Shown: positions 25,353 through 34,197 of the stretch, one piece after another
Position numbering within the stretch: position 1 is the stretch's first letter
Layout: every line of letters starts with the position of its first letter
Position numbers and translations under genes: made by a program
Notes under the pieces: generated by a model
What the model was told of the DNA's origin: nothing
The model's database searches: none
What the model saw: only the letters and a program-made list of their open reading frames with translations
NCBI RefSeq assembly: GCF_035762905.1
Contig: NZ_DASUCC010000061.1
Location: forward strand, 124,001 to 188,000
Source: DASYTH01 sp035762905
Lineage (GTDB): Bacteria > Actinomycetota > Actinomycetes > Mycobacteriales > Pseudonocardiaceae
Length of the DNA stretch: 64,000 nucleotides
Direction: 5' to 3'

Positions 25353-27836
25353 ATGGCACGCCGTAAGGGCCCAACCACGCGGATCGACCCCGGCGCGTTC
25401 GACCGCGCGGGCGCGACCGTGATCGACAAGTCGCTGCAGCACGAGATCGAGGACTCCTACCTCGAGTACGCCTACTCCGTCATCCATGCCCGCGCGCTGC
25501 CGGATGCCCGGGACGGTCTGAAACCCGTGCACCGCAGGATCCTGTACTCGATGCACGAGCAGGGCTACCGCCCGAACGGCCCGCACGTGAAGTGCTCGCG
25601 GATCGTCGGCGACACCATGGGCAAGTACCACCCGCACAGCGATGCCGCGATCTACGACGCCATGGTCCGGCTGGCGCAGGACTTCTCGATGAACGCGCCG
25701 CTGATCGACGGGCACGGCAACTTCGGGTCCCCGGACGACGGTCCGGCCGCATCCCGGTACACCGAGGCGAGAATGTCGCGGGCTGCCATGCTGCTGGTCG
25801 GCGAGTTGGGCGAGGACACCGTCGACTTCCGGCCCAACTACGACGGTTCGCTGCAGGAGCCGACCGTGCTGCCGGCGGCGTTTCCCAACCTGCTGGTGAA
25901 CGGCACGTCCGGGATCGCGGTCGGGATGGCGACCAACATGATCCCGCACAACCTCGGCGAAGTGATCAACGCGGCCAGCTGGCTGATCGACCACCCGGAC
26001 GCCACGCTGGACAAGCTGATGGAGTTCGTGCCCGGTCCCGACCTGCCGACCGGCGGGATCCTGCTCGGCCTCGACGAGGTGCGCAAGGCCTACGAGACCG
26101 GCCGGGGCGTGGTCCGGATGCGCGCGCGGGTGCAGACCGGTCCGCTGGAGGGCAGCCGCGGCCGGCAGGCCATCACGCTGACCGAGCTGCCCTACGGCGT
26201 GGGGCCGGAGAAGATCATCGAGAAGATCACCGACGAGGTGACGAAGTCCAAGCGCCTCACCGGGATCGCCGACGTCAAGGACCTCACCGACCGGGAGAAC
26301 GGCACCCGGGTGGTGATCGAGTGCAAGGTGGGCGTGAACCCGCAGGCACTGCTGGCCGACTTGTACCGGCTGACCCCGATGGAACAGTCCTTCGGGATCA
26401 ACAACCTGGTGCTGGTCGACGGGCAGCCGCGCACGCTCGGGCTCAAGGCGCTGCTCGAGGTGTTTCTCGCGCACCGCTTCGAGGTGGTCACCCGCCGGAC
26501 CCGGTACCGGCGGCGCAAGCGGGAGGAACGGCTGCACCTGGTCGAGGGCCTGCTGCTGGCCCTGGTCGACATCGACGCCGTGATCCGGCTGATCCGGGGC
26601 AGCGAGAACGCACAGGCGGCCAAGGAGGGCCTGATGCGGGAGTTCGGCCTGTCCGAGCTCCAGGCGAACTACATCCTGGACACCCCGCTGCGCCGGCTGA
26701 CCAAGTACGACGTGCTCGAGCTGGAGACCGAGCGGGACCGGCTGACCGACGAGATCGCCGAGCTGACCAGGATTCTCGACGACGACGCGGTGCTGCGCCG
26801 GGTGGTGGCGGCCGAACTGGCCGAGGTCGCCAAGGACCTGGCCACCGAGCGGCAGACGGCGCTGGTCGACGGCGACCTCAAGGAGGTGCTGGCCGCGTCG
26901 GTGCCGGCCGGGCCGCTCGAGGTGGCCGACGACCCGTGCCAGGTGATCCTGTCCGCGACCGGTGTGGTCGCCAGGACCGCGGCCGAGTCGGAGGAGGTCT
27001 CCGAGGGGCGCAGGCGCAGCGGCCGGGTCAGGCACGACGCCGTCGCCGCGGTGGTGCACACGACGGCCCGCGGCCAGGTTCTGCTGATCACCAGCCACGG
27101 GCGGGCGGTCAAGACCGACGTGCTGCCGCTGCCCGTGCTGCCCGAGCAACCGGGGACGGTGTCGCTGTCCGGCGGGATGGCCGCGAGCGAGCTGGTGTCG
27201 CTGCGGTCCGGGGAGAAGGTGATCGGCATCGCGCCGCTCGGCGGGGCCGATGCGTCGCCGGGCCTCGCGCTCGGCACCCGGGCCGGCGTCGTGAAGGTGT
27301 GCGCGCCCGAATGGCCGGTCCGGTCCGACGAGTTCGAGGTGATCGGGCTCAAGGAAGGTGACGAGGTGGTCGGAGCGACCTGGCTCACCGACGGGACCGA
27401 GGACCTCACGTTCGTGGCGTCCGACGCGTCACTGCTGCGCTACGCCACCGCCCTGGTCCGGCCGCAGGGCCTCAAGGGCGGCGGGATGGCCGGCATCAAC
27501 CTCGGTTCGGGCGCCACGGTGGTGTACTTCGGCGCGGTCCGGACCGACGACGACGAGCACGGCCAGCCGATGGTGGTGACCTCGACCGGGCGCACCGTCA
27601 AGGTGACGCCGTTCGATCAGTACCCGGCCAAGGGCCGGGCCACCGGCGGCGTGCGCGCGCACCGGTTCCTCAAAGGGGAGAGCCGGCTCGTGCTGGCCTG
27701 GGTCGGCCCGCGGCCGGTCGGCGCGTCGGACACCGGCGTCGCGGTCGAGCTGCCCGCCGCCGACCCGCGCCGGGACGGCTCCGGTTCCGCCCATCCCGGC
27801 CCGGACGTGATCGGCCACCTGATCGAGCGCGGGTGA
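25353..27836 (+). CDS. parC: type IIA DNA topoisomerase subunit A (ParC/topoisomerase IV-type)
   Basis: An 827-residue GyrA/ParC protein. The winged-helix domain contains ALPDARDGLKPVHRRILYSM and the quinolone-region helix YHPHSDAAIYDAMVRLAQDFS. The DNA-cleaving tyrosine is in AASRYTEARMS. The coiled-coil/C-gate region (LVEGLLLALVDIDAVIRLIR) and a C-terminal beta-pinwheel (from about residue 520) follow. The pinwheel lacks a clear GyrA-box (QRRGGKG), which supports a topoisomerase IV-type decatenase. Cotranscribed with subunit B. Its stop is 24 bases from the convergent DEAD-box helicase gene. Confidence 0.88.
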   Translation: MARRKGPTTRIDPGAFDRAGATVIDKSLQHEIEDSYLEYAYSVIHARALPDARDGLKPVHRRILYSMHEQGYRPNGPHVKCSRIVGDTMGKYHPHSDAAIYDAMVRLAQDFSMNAPLIDGHGNFGSPDDGPAASRYTEARMSRAAMLLVGELGEDTVDFRPNYDGSLQEPTVLPAAFPNLLVNGTSGIAVGMATNMIPHNLGEVINAASWLIDHPDATLDKLMEFVPGPDLPTGGILLGLDEVRKAYETGRGVVRMRARVQTGPLEGSRGRQAITLTELPYGVGPEKIIEKITDEVTKSKRLTGIADVKDLTDRENGTRVVIECKVGVNPQALLADLYRLTPMEQSFGINNLVLVDGQPRTLGLKALLEVFLAHRFEVVTRRTRYRRRKREERLHLVEGLLLALVDIDAVIRLIRGSENAQAAKEGLMREFGLSELQANYILDTPLRRLTKYDVLELETERDRLTDEIAELTRILDDDAVLRRVVAAELAEVAKDLATERQTALVDGDLKEVLAASVPAGPLEVADDPCQVILSATGVVARTAAESEEVSEGRRRSGRVRHDAVAAVVHTTARGQVLLITSHGRAVKTDVLPLPVLPEQPGTVSLSGGMAASELVSLRSGEKVIGIAPLGGADASPGLALGTRAGVVKVCAPEWPVRSDEFEVIGLKEGDEVVGATWLTDGTEDLTFVASDASLLRYATALVRPQGLKGGGMAGINLGSGATVVYFGAVRTDDDEHGQPMVVTSTGRTVKVTPFDQYPAKGRATGGVRAHRFLKGESRLVLAWVGPRPVGASDTGVAVELPAADPRRDGSGSAHPGPDVIGHLIERG

Positions 27837-27860
27837 GGGGGCTTATCCCGGGCGGGGGTA

Positions 27861-29210
27861 CTAGCTGGCGCGGCGCCGTCCGGCTCCCGAGCCGGACGAG
27901 AAGGCCGCCGCGCCCGCCGTCGGCTTGCTGCCGGTGCTCTTCGGAGCTCCGGACCGGTTCCGGGCCGGCTTCGCCGGCCCGCGCCGGGGCCGCCGGGCCG
28001 GTGCGGCGGCGACGGCCGGCTTGGCGCCGGGGGCGACGAAGGTGCGCTCGCCGGGAGCCAGTTCGGCGAGCAGCGGGTGGCCCGGACGCAGCCGGGTGGT
28101 GGTCGGTTTGATGCCGGCCTTGCGGGTGAGGGCCTGCACGTCGGCCAGCTGCGCGTCGGTGGTCAGGGTGATCACGGTGCCGGACGCTCCGGCCCTGGCG
28201 GTGCGGCCGGACCGGTGCAGGTAGGCCTTGTGCTCACCCGGCGGGTCGGCGTGGATGACCAGTGCGATGTCGTCGATGTGGATGCCGCGGGCGGCGATGT
28301 CGGTGGCCACCAGGGTGGCCGCGCTGCCGTCGGCGAACGCGCGCAGGTTGCGGGTGCGCGCCTGCTGGGACAGGTCGCCGTGCAGCTCGACGGCCGGCAC
28401 CCCCTGCTCGATGAGCTGGCGGGTCAGCCGCTGCGCGCCGCGCCGGGTCCGGGTGAACACCAGGGTGCGCCCCGGGGCCGCGGCCAGGTCGACCAGGACC
28501 TCGAGCCGGGCCGCCGGCTGCACCCGCAGCACGTGGTGGGCCATCTCGGCGACCGGGGTGGCCACCGGGTCCAGGCTGTGCGTGACCGGGTTGTGCAGGA
28601 ACCGCCTGGCCAGCACGTCGACCTCGGCGTCGAGGGTGGCCGAGAACAGCAGCCGCTGGCCGTCGCGCGGGGTCTGGTTCAGCAGCCGGGTGACCACCGG
28701 CAGGAAGCCGAGGTCGGCCATGTGGTCGGCCTCGTCCAGCACGGTGATCTCCACCGCGTCGAGCCGGGCGTGGCCGGCGGAGAGGTGATCGCCCAGCCGT
28801 CCCGGGCAGGCGATCACGATGTCCACCCCGGCCCGCAGCGCGGCGATCTGCGGGTTCGGGCGCACCCCGCCGAAGACGGTCAGCGTCCGCAGCCCCAGCG
28901 CCTTGGCCAGCGGCGCGACCGATGCGTCGATCTGCTGGGCCAGCTCGCGGGTGGGCGCGAGGATCAGCGCCCGCGGCCGGCCGGGCTCACGGACCGTGGG
29001 GGCGGCGGCGAGCCGGGCCAGCACGGGCAGCGCGAACGCGTAGGTCTTGCCCGATCCGGTCCGGCCGCGCCCGAGCACGTCCCGACCGGCCAGCGCGTCC
29101 GGCAGCGTGGCCGCCTGGATGGGGAACGGCGCGGTGATGCCCCGGGCGGCCAGTGCTTTGACCAGCCGGAGCGGCAACCCGAACAGGGCGAACGTCGGGT
29201 CAGCCGGCAT
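27861..29210 (-). CDS. DEAD-box ATP-dependent RNA helicase
   Basis: A 449-residue DEAD-box protein with the full motif set: Q motif region FPIQAATLPDALAGRD, motif I GRTGSGKT, Ia PTRELAQQ, II VLDEADHM, III FSATL, IV LVFTRTRRGAQR, V VATDIAARGIHIDD and VI HRSGRTARAG. The C-terminal 60 residues are a basic, Ala/Pro/Arg/Gly-rich tail typical of RhlE/CsdA-type proteins that unwind structured RNA. ATG 29210 has GGAG upstream; the longer open frame further 5' is not coding. The 5' leader contains a distant inverted repeat (29235-29307). Confidence 0.93.
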   Translation of the reverse strand: MPADPTFALFGLPLRLVKALAARGITAPFPIQAATLPDALAGRDVLGRGRTGSGKTYAFALPVLARLAAAPTVREPGRPRALILAPTRELAQQIDASVAPLAKALGLRTLTVFGGVRPNPQIAALRAGVDIVIACPGRLGDHLSAGHARLDAVEITVLDEADHMADLGFLPVVTRLLNQTPRDGQRLLFSATLDAEVDVLARRFLHNPVTHSLDPVATPVAEMAHHVLRVQPAARLEVLVDLAAAPGRTLVFTRTRRGAQRLTRQLIEQGVPAVELHGDLSQQARTRNLRAFADGSAATLVATDIAARGIHIDDIALVIHADPPGEHKAYLHRSGRTARAGASGTVITLTTDAQLADVQALTRKAGIKPTTTRLRPGHPLLAELAPGERTFVAPGAKPAVAAAPARRPRRGPAKPARNRSGAPKSTGSKPTAGAAAFSSGSGAGRRRAS

Positions 29211-29374
29211 GCAACAACTCCAAAAGTCGAGGGGTGTTCTGCCCGGCGCGAACCCGATGTGGCCGCGGCGCGTGACGTGGGCAACAAAAACGGCCCGAGG
29301 CAGAACAGAACGGGCCACCGGCCACAGTGTACCCCGAGTATCCGCCCGGCGGCCTCGGGGTGGTATTGGCGCAG

Positions 29375-30910
29375 CTAGCGCGGCACGGCGCAGCAGGGCC
29401 GCGCCGGCCGTTGCCCGCCGGCCGGCGGTGGGGTGCGCAACGCCTCCGCTTCGATCTCGGCGAGGATGCGGTCCCGCTCCGCGCCGGTGATCAGGCGGCC
29501 GTTGGCGACGACCGCGTGGATCCGTTGCGTGTTCCGGATGTCGGCCAGCGGGTCGGCGTCCAGGACCAGTAGGTCGGCGAACTTCCCCGGGGAGACCGTG
29601 CCGCTGACGTGCAACCGGTCCACGGTGCGGGCGGCCTCCCGGGTCGCGGCCAGGATGGCCTGCATGGGCGAGAGCCCGGCGCGCACGAGCAGCGCCAGCT
29701 CGTCGTGCAGGCTCCACCCGGCGAACTGGTACGGGGCAAGGTAGTTGACGTCGGTGCCCGGAATGAACCGCACCCCGTCCCGGTTCGCCTCGGCGACCAA
29801 CCGCAGCGTCGCGTCGAAGAACTCCCGGCCCGCCTCCAGCTCACCCGGTGGCAACTCCGCCTCGGTGGGCACGCTGTCGTCCCAGATCTGCCGCACCCAC
29901 GGTGGCACGTACCGCAGCCGCGGGTCGGGGAGGAACTCCTCCTCCGGGAAGCAGAACACGCGCGTCACGCTCAGTGTGGGGCACAGCGCGGTGCGGTTGC
30001 GGGCCAGCGTGGCGAACACCTCGGCCGCGCGCCGCGGGTCGTAGGACTTGATCGCCTCCCGCTCCAGCCCGCGCACGGTGAAGAAGAAGGCGAGCGGATT
30101 CGCCGGGTCCACGGGCGTGTTCTCGATGGTGCGGCGGATCTCGTCGCGGGCACTCGACACGTCGACGTAGAGCGCGTACAGGTGCTCCTGGCTGCGCATC
30201 CCGAGTTCGCTGCCCAGCGTCACCGGAAGCCGGTCCGGCACGTGTCCCGCGATCGGCACGCCCAACCGCCTGGCCTCCTCGGCGGCGGCGACGAAGGTGT
30301 CCCGGCGCAGGAACGAGTACAGCTTCGCGAAGTCGGCGTCGTCCCGCTTCGCCTGCCGCACCGCGGCGCGGGCCTGCGCGACGGTGCGCACCTGAATCGG
30401 GTTGTTGCCCGCGAAGCCGGCCAGCATCGAGTCCGGCCCGTCGATGATGTTGCTGGCCAGCACCATGCGCGGCCCGAGCAGCGCACCCGATTCGATCTGT
30501 TCCCGCACCGCGCGGACGTGCGGCGTCCCCCACATCTCCCGGACGCTGGTCACCCCGTTGACGATGAACGACGGCGCCAGAATCCGTTCGAGGTCGATGG
30601 TGTGGCTGTGCATCTCCCACAGCCCGGGCAGAACGTACTTCCCGCGCAGGTCCACCACGCGAACCCCGTCGGGCGGCGCGATTCCGTGCCGTCCGACGGC
30701 CGCGATTCGGTTTCCCGCAACCACGATCGTGGTTCCCGGGCGCGGAAGCGCTCCGGTTCCGTCGATCAGCGTGGCATTGGTGAAAACCAGAACATTGGAT
30801 CGTTCGGCCATTGCGGTCGCCGGCCACACTCCACCGGCGCCGACCGCGGCGATTGCCAGACCACTGCGCGACAACCAGGACAGAAAACCACGGCGATTCG
30901 CCTCAGACAT
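29375..30910 (-). CDS. Tat-exported metal-dependent amidohydrolase (imidazolonepropionase-like)
   Basis: A 511-residue protein. The N-terminus MSEANRRGFLSWLSRSGLA is a twin-arginine signal, followed by a hydrophobic core and ATAMAE. The amidohydrolase barrel has the first metal pair in PGLWEMHSHT, later ligands in IAGHVPD and QEHLYAL, and the catalytic Asp in IPGTDVNY. The composite beta-domain flanks it (VLVFTNATLIDGTG; GKFADLLVLDADPLADI). Relatives hydrolyse cyclic amides or X-Pro-type dipeptides; the substrate here is unknown. ATG 30910 is preferred over the frame start at 30937 because it places the Arg-Arg motif correctly. Confidence 0.88.
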   Translation of the reverse strand: MSEANRRGFLSWLSRSGLAIAAVGAGGVWPATAMAERSNVLVFTNATLIDGTGALPRPGTTIVVAGNRIAAVGRHGIAPPDGVRVVDLRGKYVLPGLWEMHSHTIDLERILAPSFIVNGVTSVREMWGTPHVRAVREQIESGALLGPRMVLASNIIDGPDSMLAGFAGNNPIQVRTVAQARAAVRQAKRDDADFAKLYSFLRRDTFVAAAEEARRLGVPIAGHVPDRLPVTLGSELGMRSQEHLYALYVDVSSARDEIRRTIENTPVDPANPLAFFFTVRGLEREAIKSYDPRRAAEVFATLARNRTALCPTLSVTRVFCFPEEEFLPDPRLRYVPPWVRQIWDDSVPTEAELPPGELEAGREFFDATLRLVAEANRDGVRFIPGTDVNYLAPYQFAGWSLHDELALLVRAGLSPMQAILAATREAARTVDRLHVSGTVSPGKFADLLVLDADPLADIRNTQRIHAVVANGRLITGAERDRILAEIEAEALRTPPPAGGQRPARPCCAVPR

Positions 30911-31028
30911 CGGTACCACCCCCAGGATCGCGACCACGATAGCGAACGGTGCGAACCGGGTCCACGGTTCGGCACCACGGATCGGCGCCGGAATGCGTTG
31001 TTATGGCGGATTGCCCGCTGGAGGTGCG

Positions 31029-31523
31029 ATGACGTTCGAGGAGTTCGTGCGTGCCCGGCTGCCGGTGCTGCTGCGGTTCGCCACGGTGCTCACCGGGGAC
31101 CGGGGTCTTGCCGAGGACGTGGTGCAGGAGGTGCTGGTCCGCGCGCACGGCAGATGGCGGCGGGTGGGCGAGATGGCCGCACCCGATCTGTACGTCCGCC
31201 GGATGATCGTCAACGAGTTCATCTCCTGGCGCCGCCGCTGGGGCCGCGTGGTGCCGGTCGAGACGGTCACCCCGGCCCGGCCCGACACCCCGGACCACGC
31301 CTGGGTGCACGCCGAACGCGAGGAGCTCGCGGCCCGGTTGGCCCGGTTGCCGCGGCGCCAGCAGGCCGTCCTGGTGCTGCGCTACTACGAGCAGTTGGCC
31401 GACGCCGAGATCGCCGAGCTGCTCGGTTGCCGGCCGGTGACCGTGCGCGGGTATGCCGCGCGCGCCCTGGCCACGTTGCGGGTGGATCAGCAAACCGATG
31501 TCCTGACGAGGGAGCAGCCATGA
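31029..31523 (+). CDS. SigE-family ECF RNA polymerase sigma factor
   Basis: A 164-residue ECF sigma factor of the actinobacterial SigE family. Region 2 is FVRARLPVLLRFATVLTGDRGLAEDVVQEVLVRAH with the core-binding acidic residues, then VRRMIVNEFISWRRR. Region 4 is LPRRQQAVLVLRYYEQLADAEIAELLGCRPVTVRGYAARAL. Its GGAGGTG ribosome binding site lies just before ATG 31029. Its stop overlaps the next gene by four bases, and that gene looks like its membrane-anchored regulator. Confidence 0.93.
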   Translation: MTFEEFVRARLPVLLRFATVLTGDRGLAEDVVQEVLVRAHGRWRRVGEMAAPDLYVRRMIVNEFISWRRRWGRVVPVETVTPARPDTPDHAWVHAEREELAARLARLPRRQQAVLVLRYYEQLADAEIAELLGCRPVTVRGYAARALATLRVDQQTDVLTREQP

Positions 31524-32536
31524 GATTCACCGAATCGGACCTGCGGGACCTGCTGGTCGCCCGCGAGCAGCAGGCGGGTGAGCCGGAGCGGGTGTTCGCC
31601 CGGGTGCGGGCGCGGGTGGGGCACCGCGGGCGGCGCACCGCGACGACGATCGTCGCGGCCGCGGCGGTGACCGTGGCGGCGACCGCCGTCTCGGTCGGCT
31701 ACGCCACCTGGCCCCGCGAACCCGCCGGCCGGCCGACGCAGGCGCTGACGGCCGAGCCCCCGCTCACCGCCCGGCCCGCTCTCGGATACACCTTGTCCGA
31801 CAACACGATCGGGGGCCTGCACGTGTTGACCCTCGAGGCGGACGCGACGCACCAGTTCGCCTCCCTGTCGCTCTCACCAGGCCCGAACGCCGCCGACGTG
31901 TTCCTCTGGCTGTTCGAGCCGGGCGCGTACCAGCCGAAGACCGGCCAGCCCGTCGAGGTCGGCGGTCGGCCCGGTTACTACGGCATCGAGCCCTACCCGG
32001 CCGGAGACAAGGTGGGCGTGCCCGGCGAGCCGTCGCTGACCTGGCAGTACACCGACGGCGGGTGGGCGGTGCTGCAGGCGAGGTTCGACGAGGCCACCGC
32101 TCGGGACCGGCTGCTGGAGATCGCCTCCCGGGTCACGCTCGAGCAACCCCGACACGCCCGGCTGCCGTTCCGGTTCGGCGAGCTTCCCGCCCAGCTGCAA
32201 CCCAGCGGCGTCGTGCTGGCCAGGCACGACCCGGCGGCCGGCCTGTTCCTCGGCAAGGACGGCAAGCGGGTCATGCACGTTCTCGCCAGCGACGGCCCGC
32301 CGCTCGACATCTCCGTCTCGAAGTGGCGGCCCAACACCACCATCGGCGGTCACCCCGCCATGGTCTGGGACGGGCTGATCACCGTGGACCTCGGCGCTTT
32401 CCACCTTCAGATCTCCGCGCCCGAGAACCCGGCCGGCTACCCGGCCGGGGAGCTGACCAGGATCGCGTCCGGAATGACCTTCGCCGACTGGGCCGACCCC
32501 GGTTCTTGGTTCGACGCCGCCGACGCGGTCCGGTGA
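31520..32536 (+). CDS. single-span membrane protein, probable regulator of the upstream sigma factor
   Basis: A 338-residue protein with a cytoplasmic N-terminal 40 residues (MRFTESDLRDLLVAREQQAG, a pattern common in partners of SigE-family sigma factors), one transmembrane helix (TTIVAAAAVTVAATAVSVGYA) and a 270-residue extracytoplasmic domain. That domain has two similar halves, each ending in a threonine-rich strand (RLLEIASRVTL; LTRIASGMTF). ATG 31520 overlaps the sigma stop (ATGA), so the two are translationally coupled. No zinc-type anti-sigma motif is visible, so direct inhibition of the sigma factor is an inference from position. Confidence 0.75.
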   Translation: MRFTESDLRDLLVAREQQAGEPERVFARVRARVGHRGRRTATTIVAAAAVTVAATAVSVGYATWPREPAGRPTQALTAEPPLTARPALGYTLSDNTIGGLHVLTLEADATHQFASLSLSPGPNAADVFLWLFEPGAYQPKTGQPVEVGGRPGYYGIEPYPAGDKVGVPGEPSLTWQYTDGGWAVLQARFDEATARDRLLEIASRVTLEQPRHARLPFRFGELPAQLQPSGVVLARHDPAAGLFLGKDGKRVMHVLASDGPPLDISVSKWRPNTTIGGHPAMVWDGLITVDLGAFHLQISAPENPAGYPAGELTRIASGMTFADWADPGSWFDAADAVR

Positions 32537-32604
32537 CTTCCTTCCCCCTGACGCGGTATATACGGTGCTCGGGTGACGATCGCCGTATCTGCCGGGGAAC
32601 ACTG

Positions 32605-34197
32605 ATGGCCGGACTCGTGCTCGGCCCGCTGTTACGGCACGTCGACCAGACCTCGGCGACCGTGTGGGTGGAGACCGACGGCCCGTGCGCGGTGGACGTC
32701 CTGGACGGTACGGCGCGGACGTTCGAGGTGTCCGGTCACCACTTCGCGCTGGTGATCCTCACCGGACTGCGACCGGGCACCAGCACACCCTACGAGGTGC
32801 GGCTGGACGGCGAACCGGTCTGGCCGCCACCGCGATCCCCGTTGCCGTACAGCCGCATTCGCACCCCGCCCAGCGAGGACGACGCGCTGCTGCTGGTGTT
32901 CGGCTCCTGCCGCAAGCCGCTCGAGGTGGACGCCCTCGGCCCGGATGCGCTGTCCGCCTACGCCCGCCGGATGGCCGGCCGCGACGAATCGGAATGGCCC
33001 CGGGCCCTGCTGCTGCTCGGTGACCAGGTCTACGCGGACGAGACCAGCGACGCCACCCAGGAATGGCTGGCGCAGCGGCGCGACATCAGCCAGCCGCCCG
33101 GCACCGAGGTGACCGACTTCGCCGAGTACGCCCACCTGTACCACGAGGCGTGGAGCGAGCCGACCATGCGCTGGCTGCTGTCCACGGTGCCAACGTCGAT
33201 GATCTTCGATGACCACGACGTGCGGGACGACTGGAACACCTCGCACGCCTGGCAGCGCAAGATGCGCCGGCAACCCTGGTGGACCGAACGGCTGCGCGCC
33301 GCGATCGCGTCCTACTGGGTGTACCAGCACATCGGCAACCTCGGGCCGGCCGACCTCGCCGCCGACCCCACCTTTCAGAAGGTCGTCCGGTCCGGCCGGG
33401 ACAACCAGGACCTGTTGGTCGCGTTCGCCGACGAGGCCGACAACGAGGTGGACGGCACCAAGGGCGCCCGGTGGAGCTACCGGCGCGACTTCGGGCGGAC
33501 CCGGCTGCTGGTCATCGACACCCGCGCCGGGCGGATCCTGGCCGGCGGCACCCGGTCGATGGTGGACGAGGACGAGTTCGCCTGGATCGAGGACAACGCC
33601 GACGGGGACATCGACCACCTGCTCGTCGGGTCGTCGCTGCCCTGGCTGCTGCCGCACACCATTTCCGACCTGCAGTCGATCAACGAGCGGGCCTGCCGCC
33701 GCCCCGGCTGGCGCGGCCGGTTCGCCGAGTGGCTGCGGCAGACCCTCGACCTCGAGCACTGGGCGGCGTTTCGCGCCTCGTTCGACCGGCTGACCCGGCT
33801 CATCGCCCGGGTCGGCCGGCAGCCGGACCCGCCTGCGACCATCGCCGTGCTCTCCGGCGACGTGCACCACGCCTACGTCACCCGCGCCACCTTCGCCGAA
33901 CCGGTCGGCGCGGCGGTCTATCAGATCACCTGCTCACCCATCCACAACACGGTGCCAGGGCCGATGCGGCTGGCGTTCCGCGCCGGATGGTGGGCGCCGC
34001 TGGCGGCGGTGTCGCTGCGGTGGGCCCGGCGGGCCGGTGTACCGGCGGCGGCGGTGGACTGGTCCCGGATCTCCGGCCCGCACTTCGGCAACGCCGTCAC
34101 CACCATCAGTCTGTCCGGCCGGACCGCCGTCACCACGATCGAACGGGCCACCGGCGACGGGCTCGTCCCGTTGGCCGAGGTGACGCTTGCCGGGTGA
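32605..34197 (+). CDS. PhoD-like (alkaline phosphatase D family) phosphodiesterase
   Basis: A 530-residue metallophosphatase. The N-terminal Fn3-like PhoD_N domain (LVLGPLLRHVDQTSATVWVET) precedes the PhoD fold with FGSCRKPLE, ALLLLGDQVYADE, MIFDDHDVRDDWN and IAVLSGDVHHAY. These carry the predicted Ca/Fe ligands. No signal peptide is present, unlike classical secreted PhoD, so a cytoplasmic role is likely. Substrate unknown. Its stop overlaps the likely GTG start of a GH92 mannosidase. Confidence 0.88.
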   Translation: MAGLVLGPLLRHVDQTSATVWVETDGPCAVDVLDGTARTFEVSGHHFALVILTGLRPGTSTPYEVRLDGEPVWPPPRSPLPYSRIRTPPSEDDALLLVFGSCRKPLEVDALGPDALSAYARRMAGRDESEWPRALLLLGDQVYADETSDATQEWLAQRRDISQPPGTEVTDFAEYAHLYHEAWSEPTMRWLLSTVPTSMIFDDHDVRDDWNTSHAWQRKMRRQPWWTERLRAAIASYWVYQHIGNLGPADLAADPTFQKVVRSGRDNQDLLVAFADEADNEVDGTKGARWSYRRDFGRTRLLVIDTRAGRILAGGTRSMVDEDEFAWIEDNADGDIDHLLVGSSLPWLLPHTISDLQSINERACRRPGWRGRFAEWLRQTLDLEHWAAFRASFDRLTRLIARVGRQPDPPATIAVLSGDVHHAYVTRATFAEPVGAAVYQITCSPIHNTVPGPMRLAFRAGWWAPLAAVSLRWARRAGVPAAAVDWSRISGPHFGNAVTTISLSGRTAVTTIERATGDGLVPLAEVTLAG

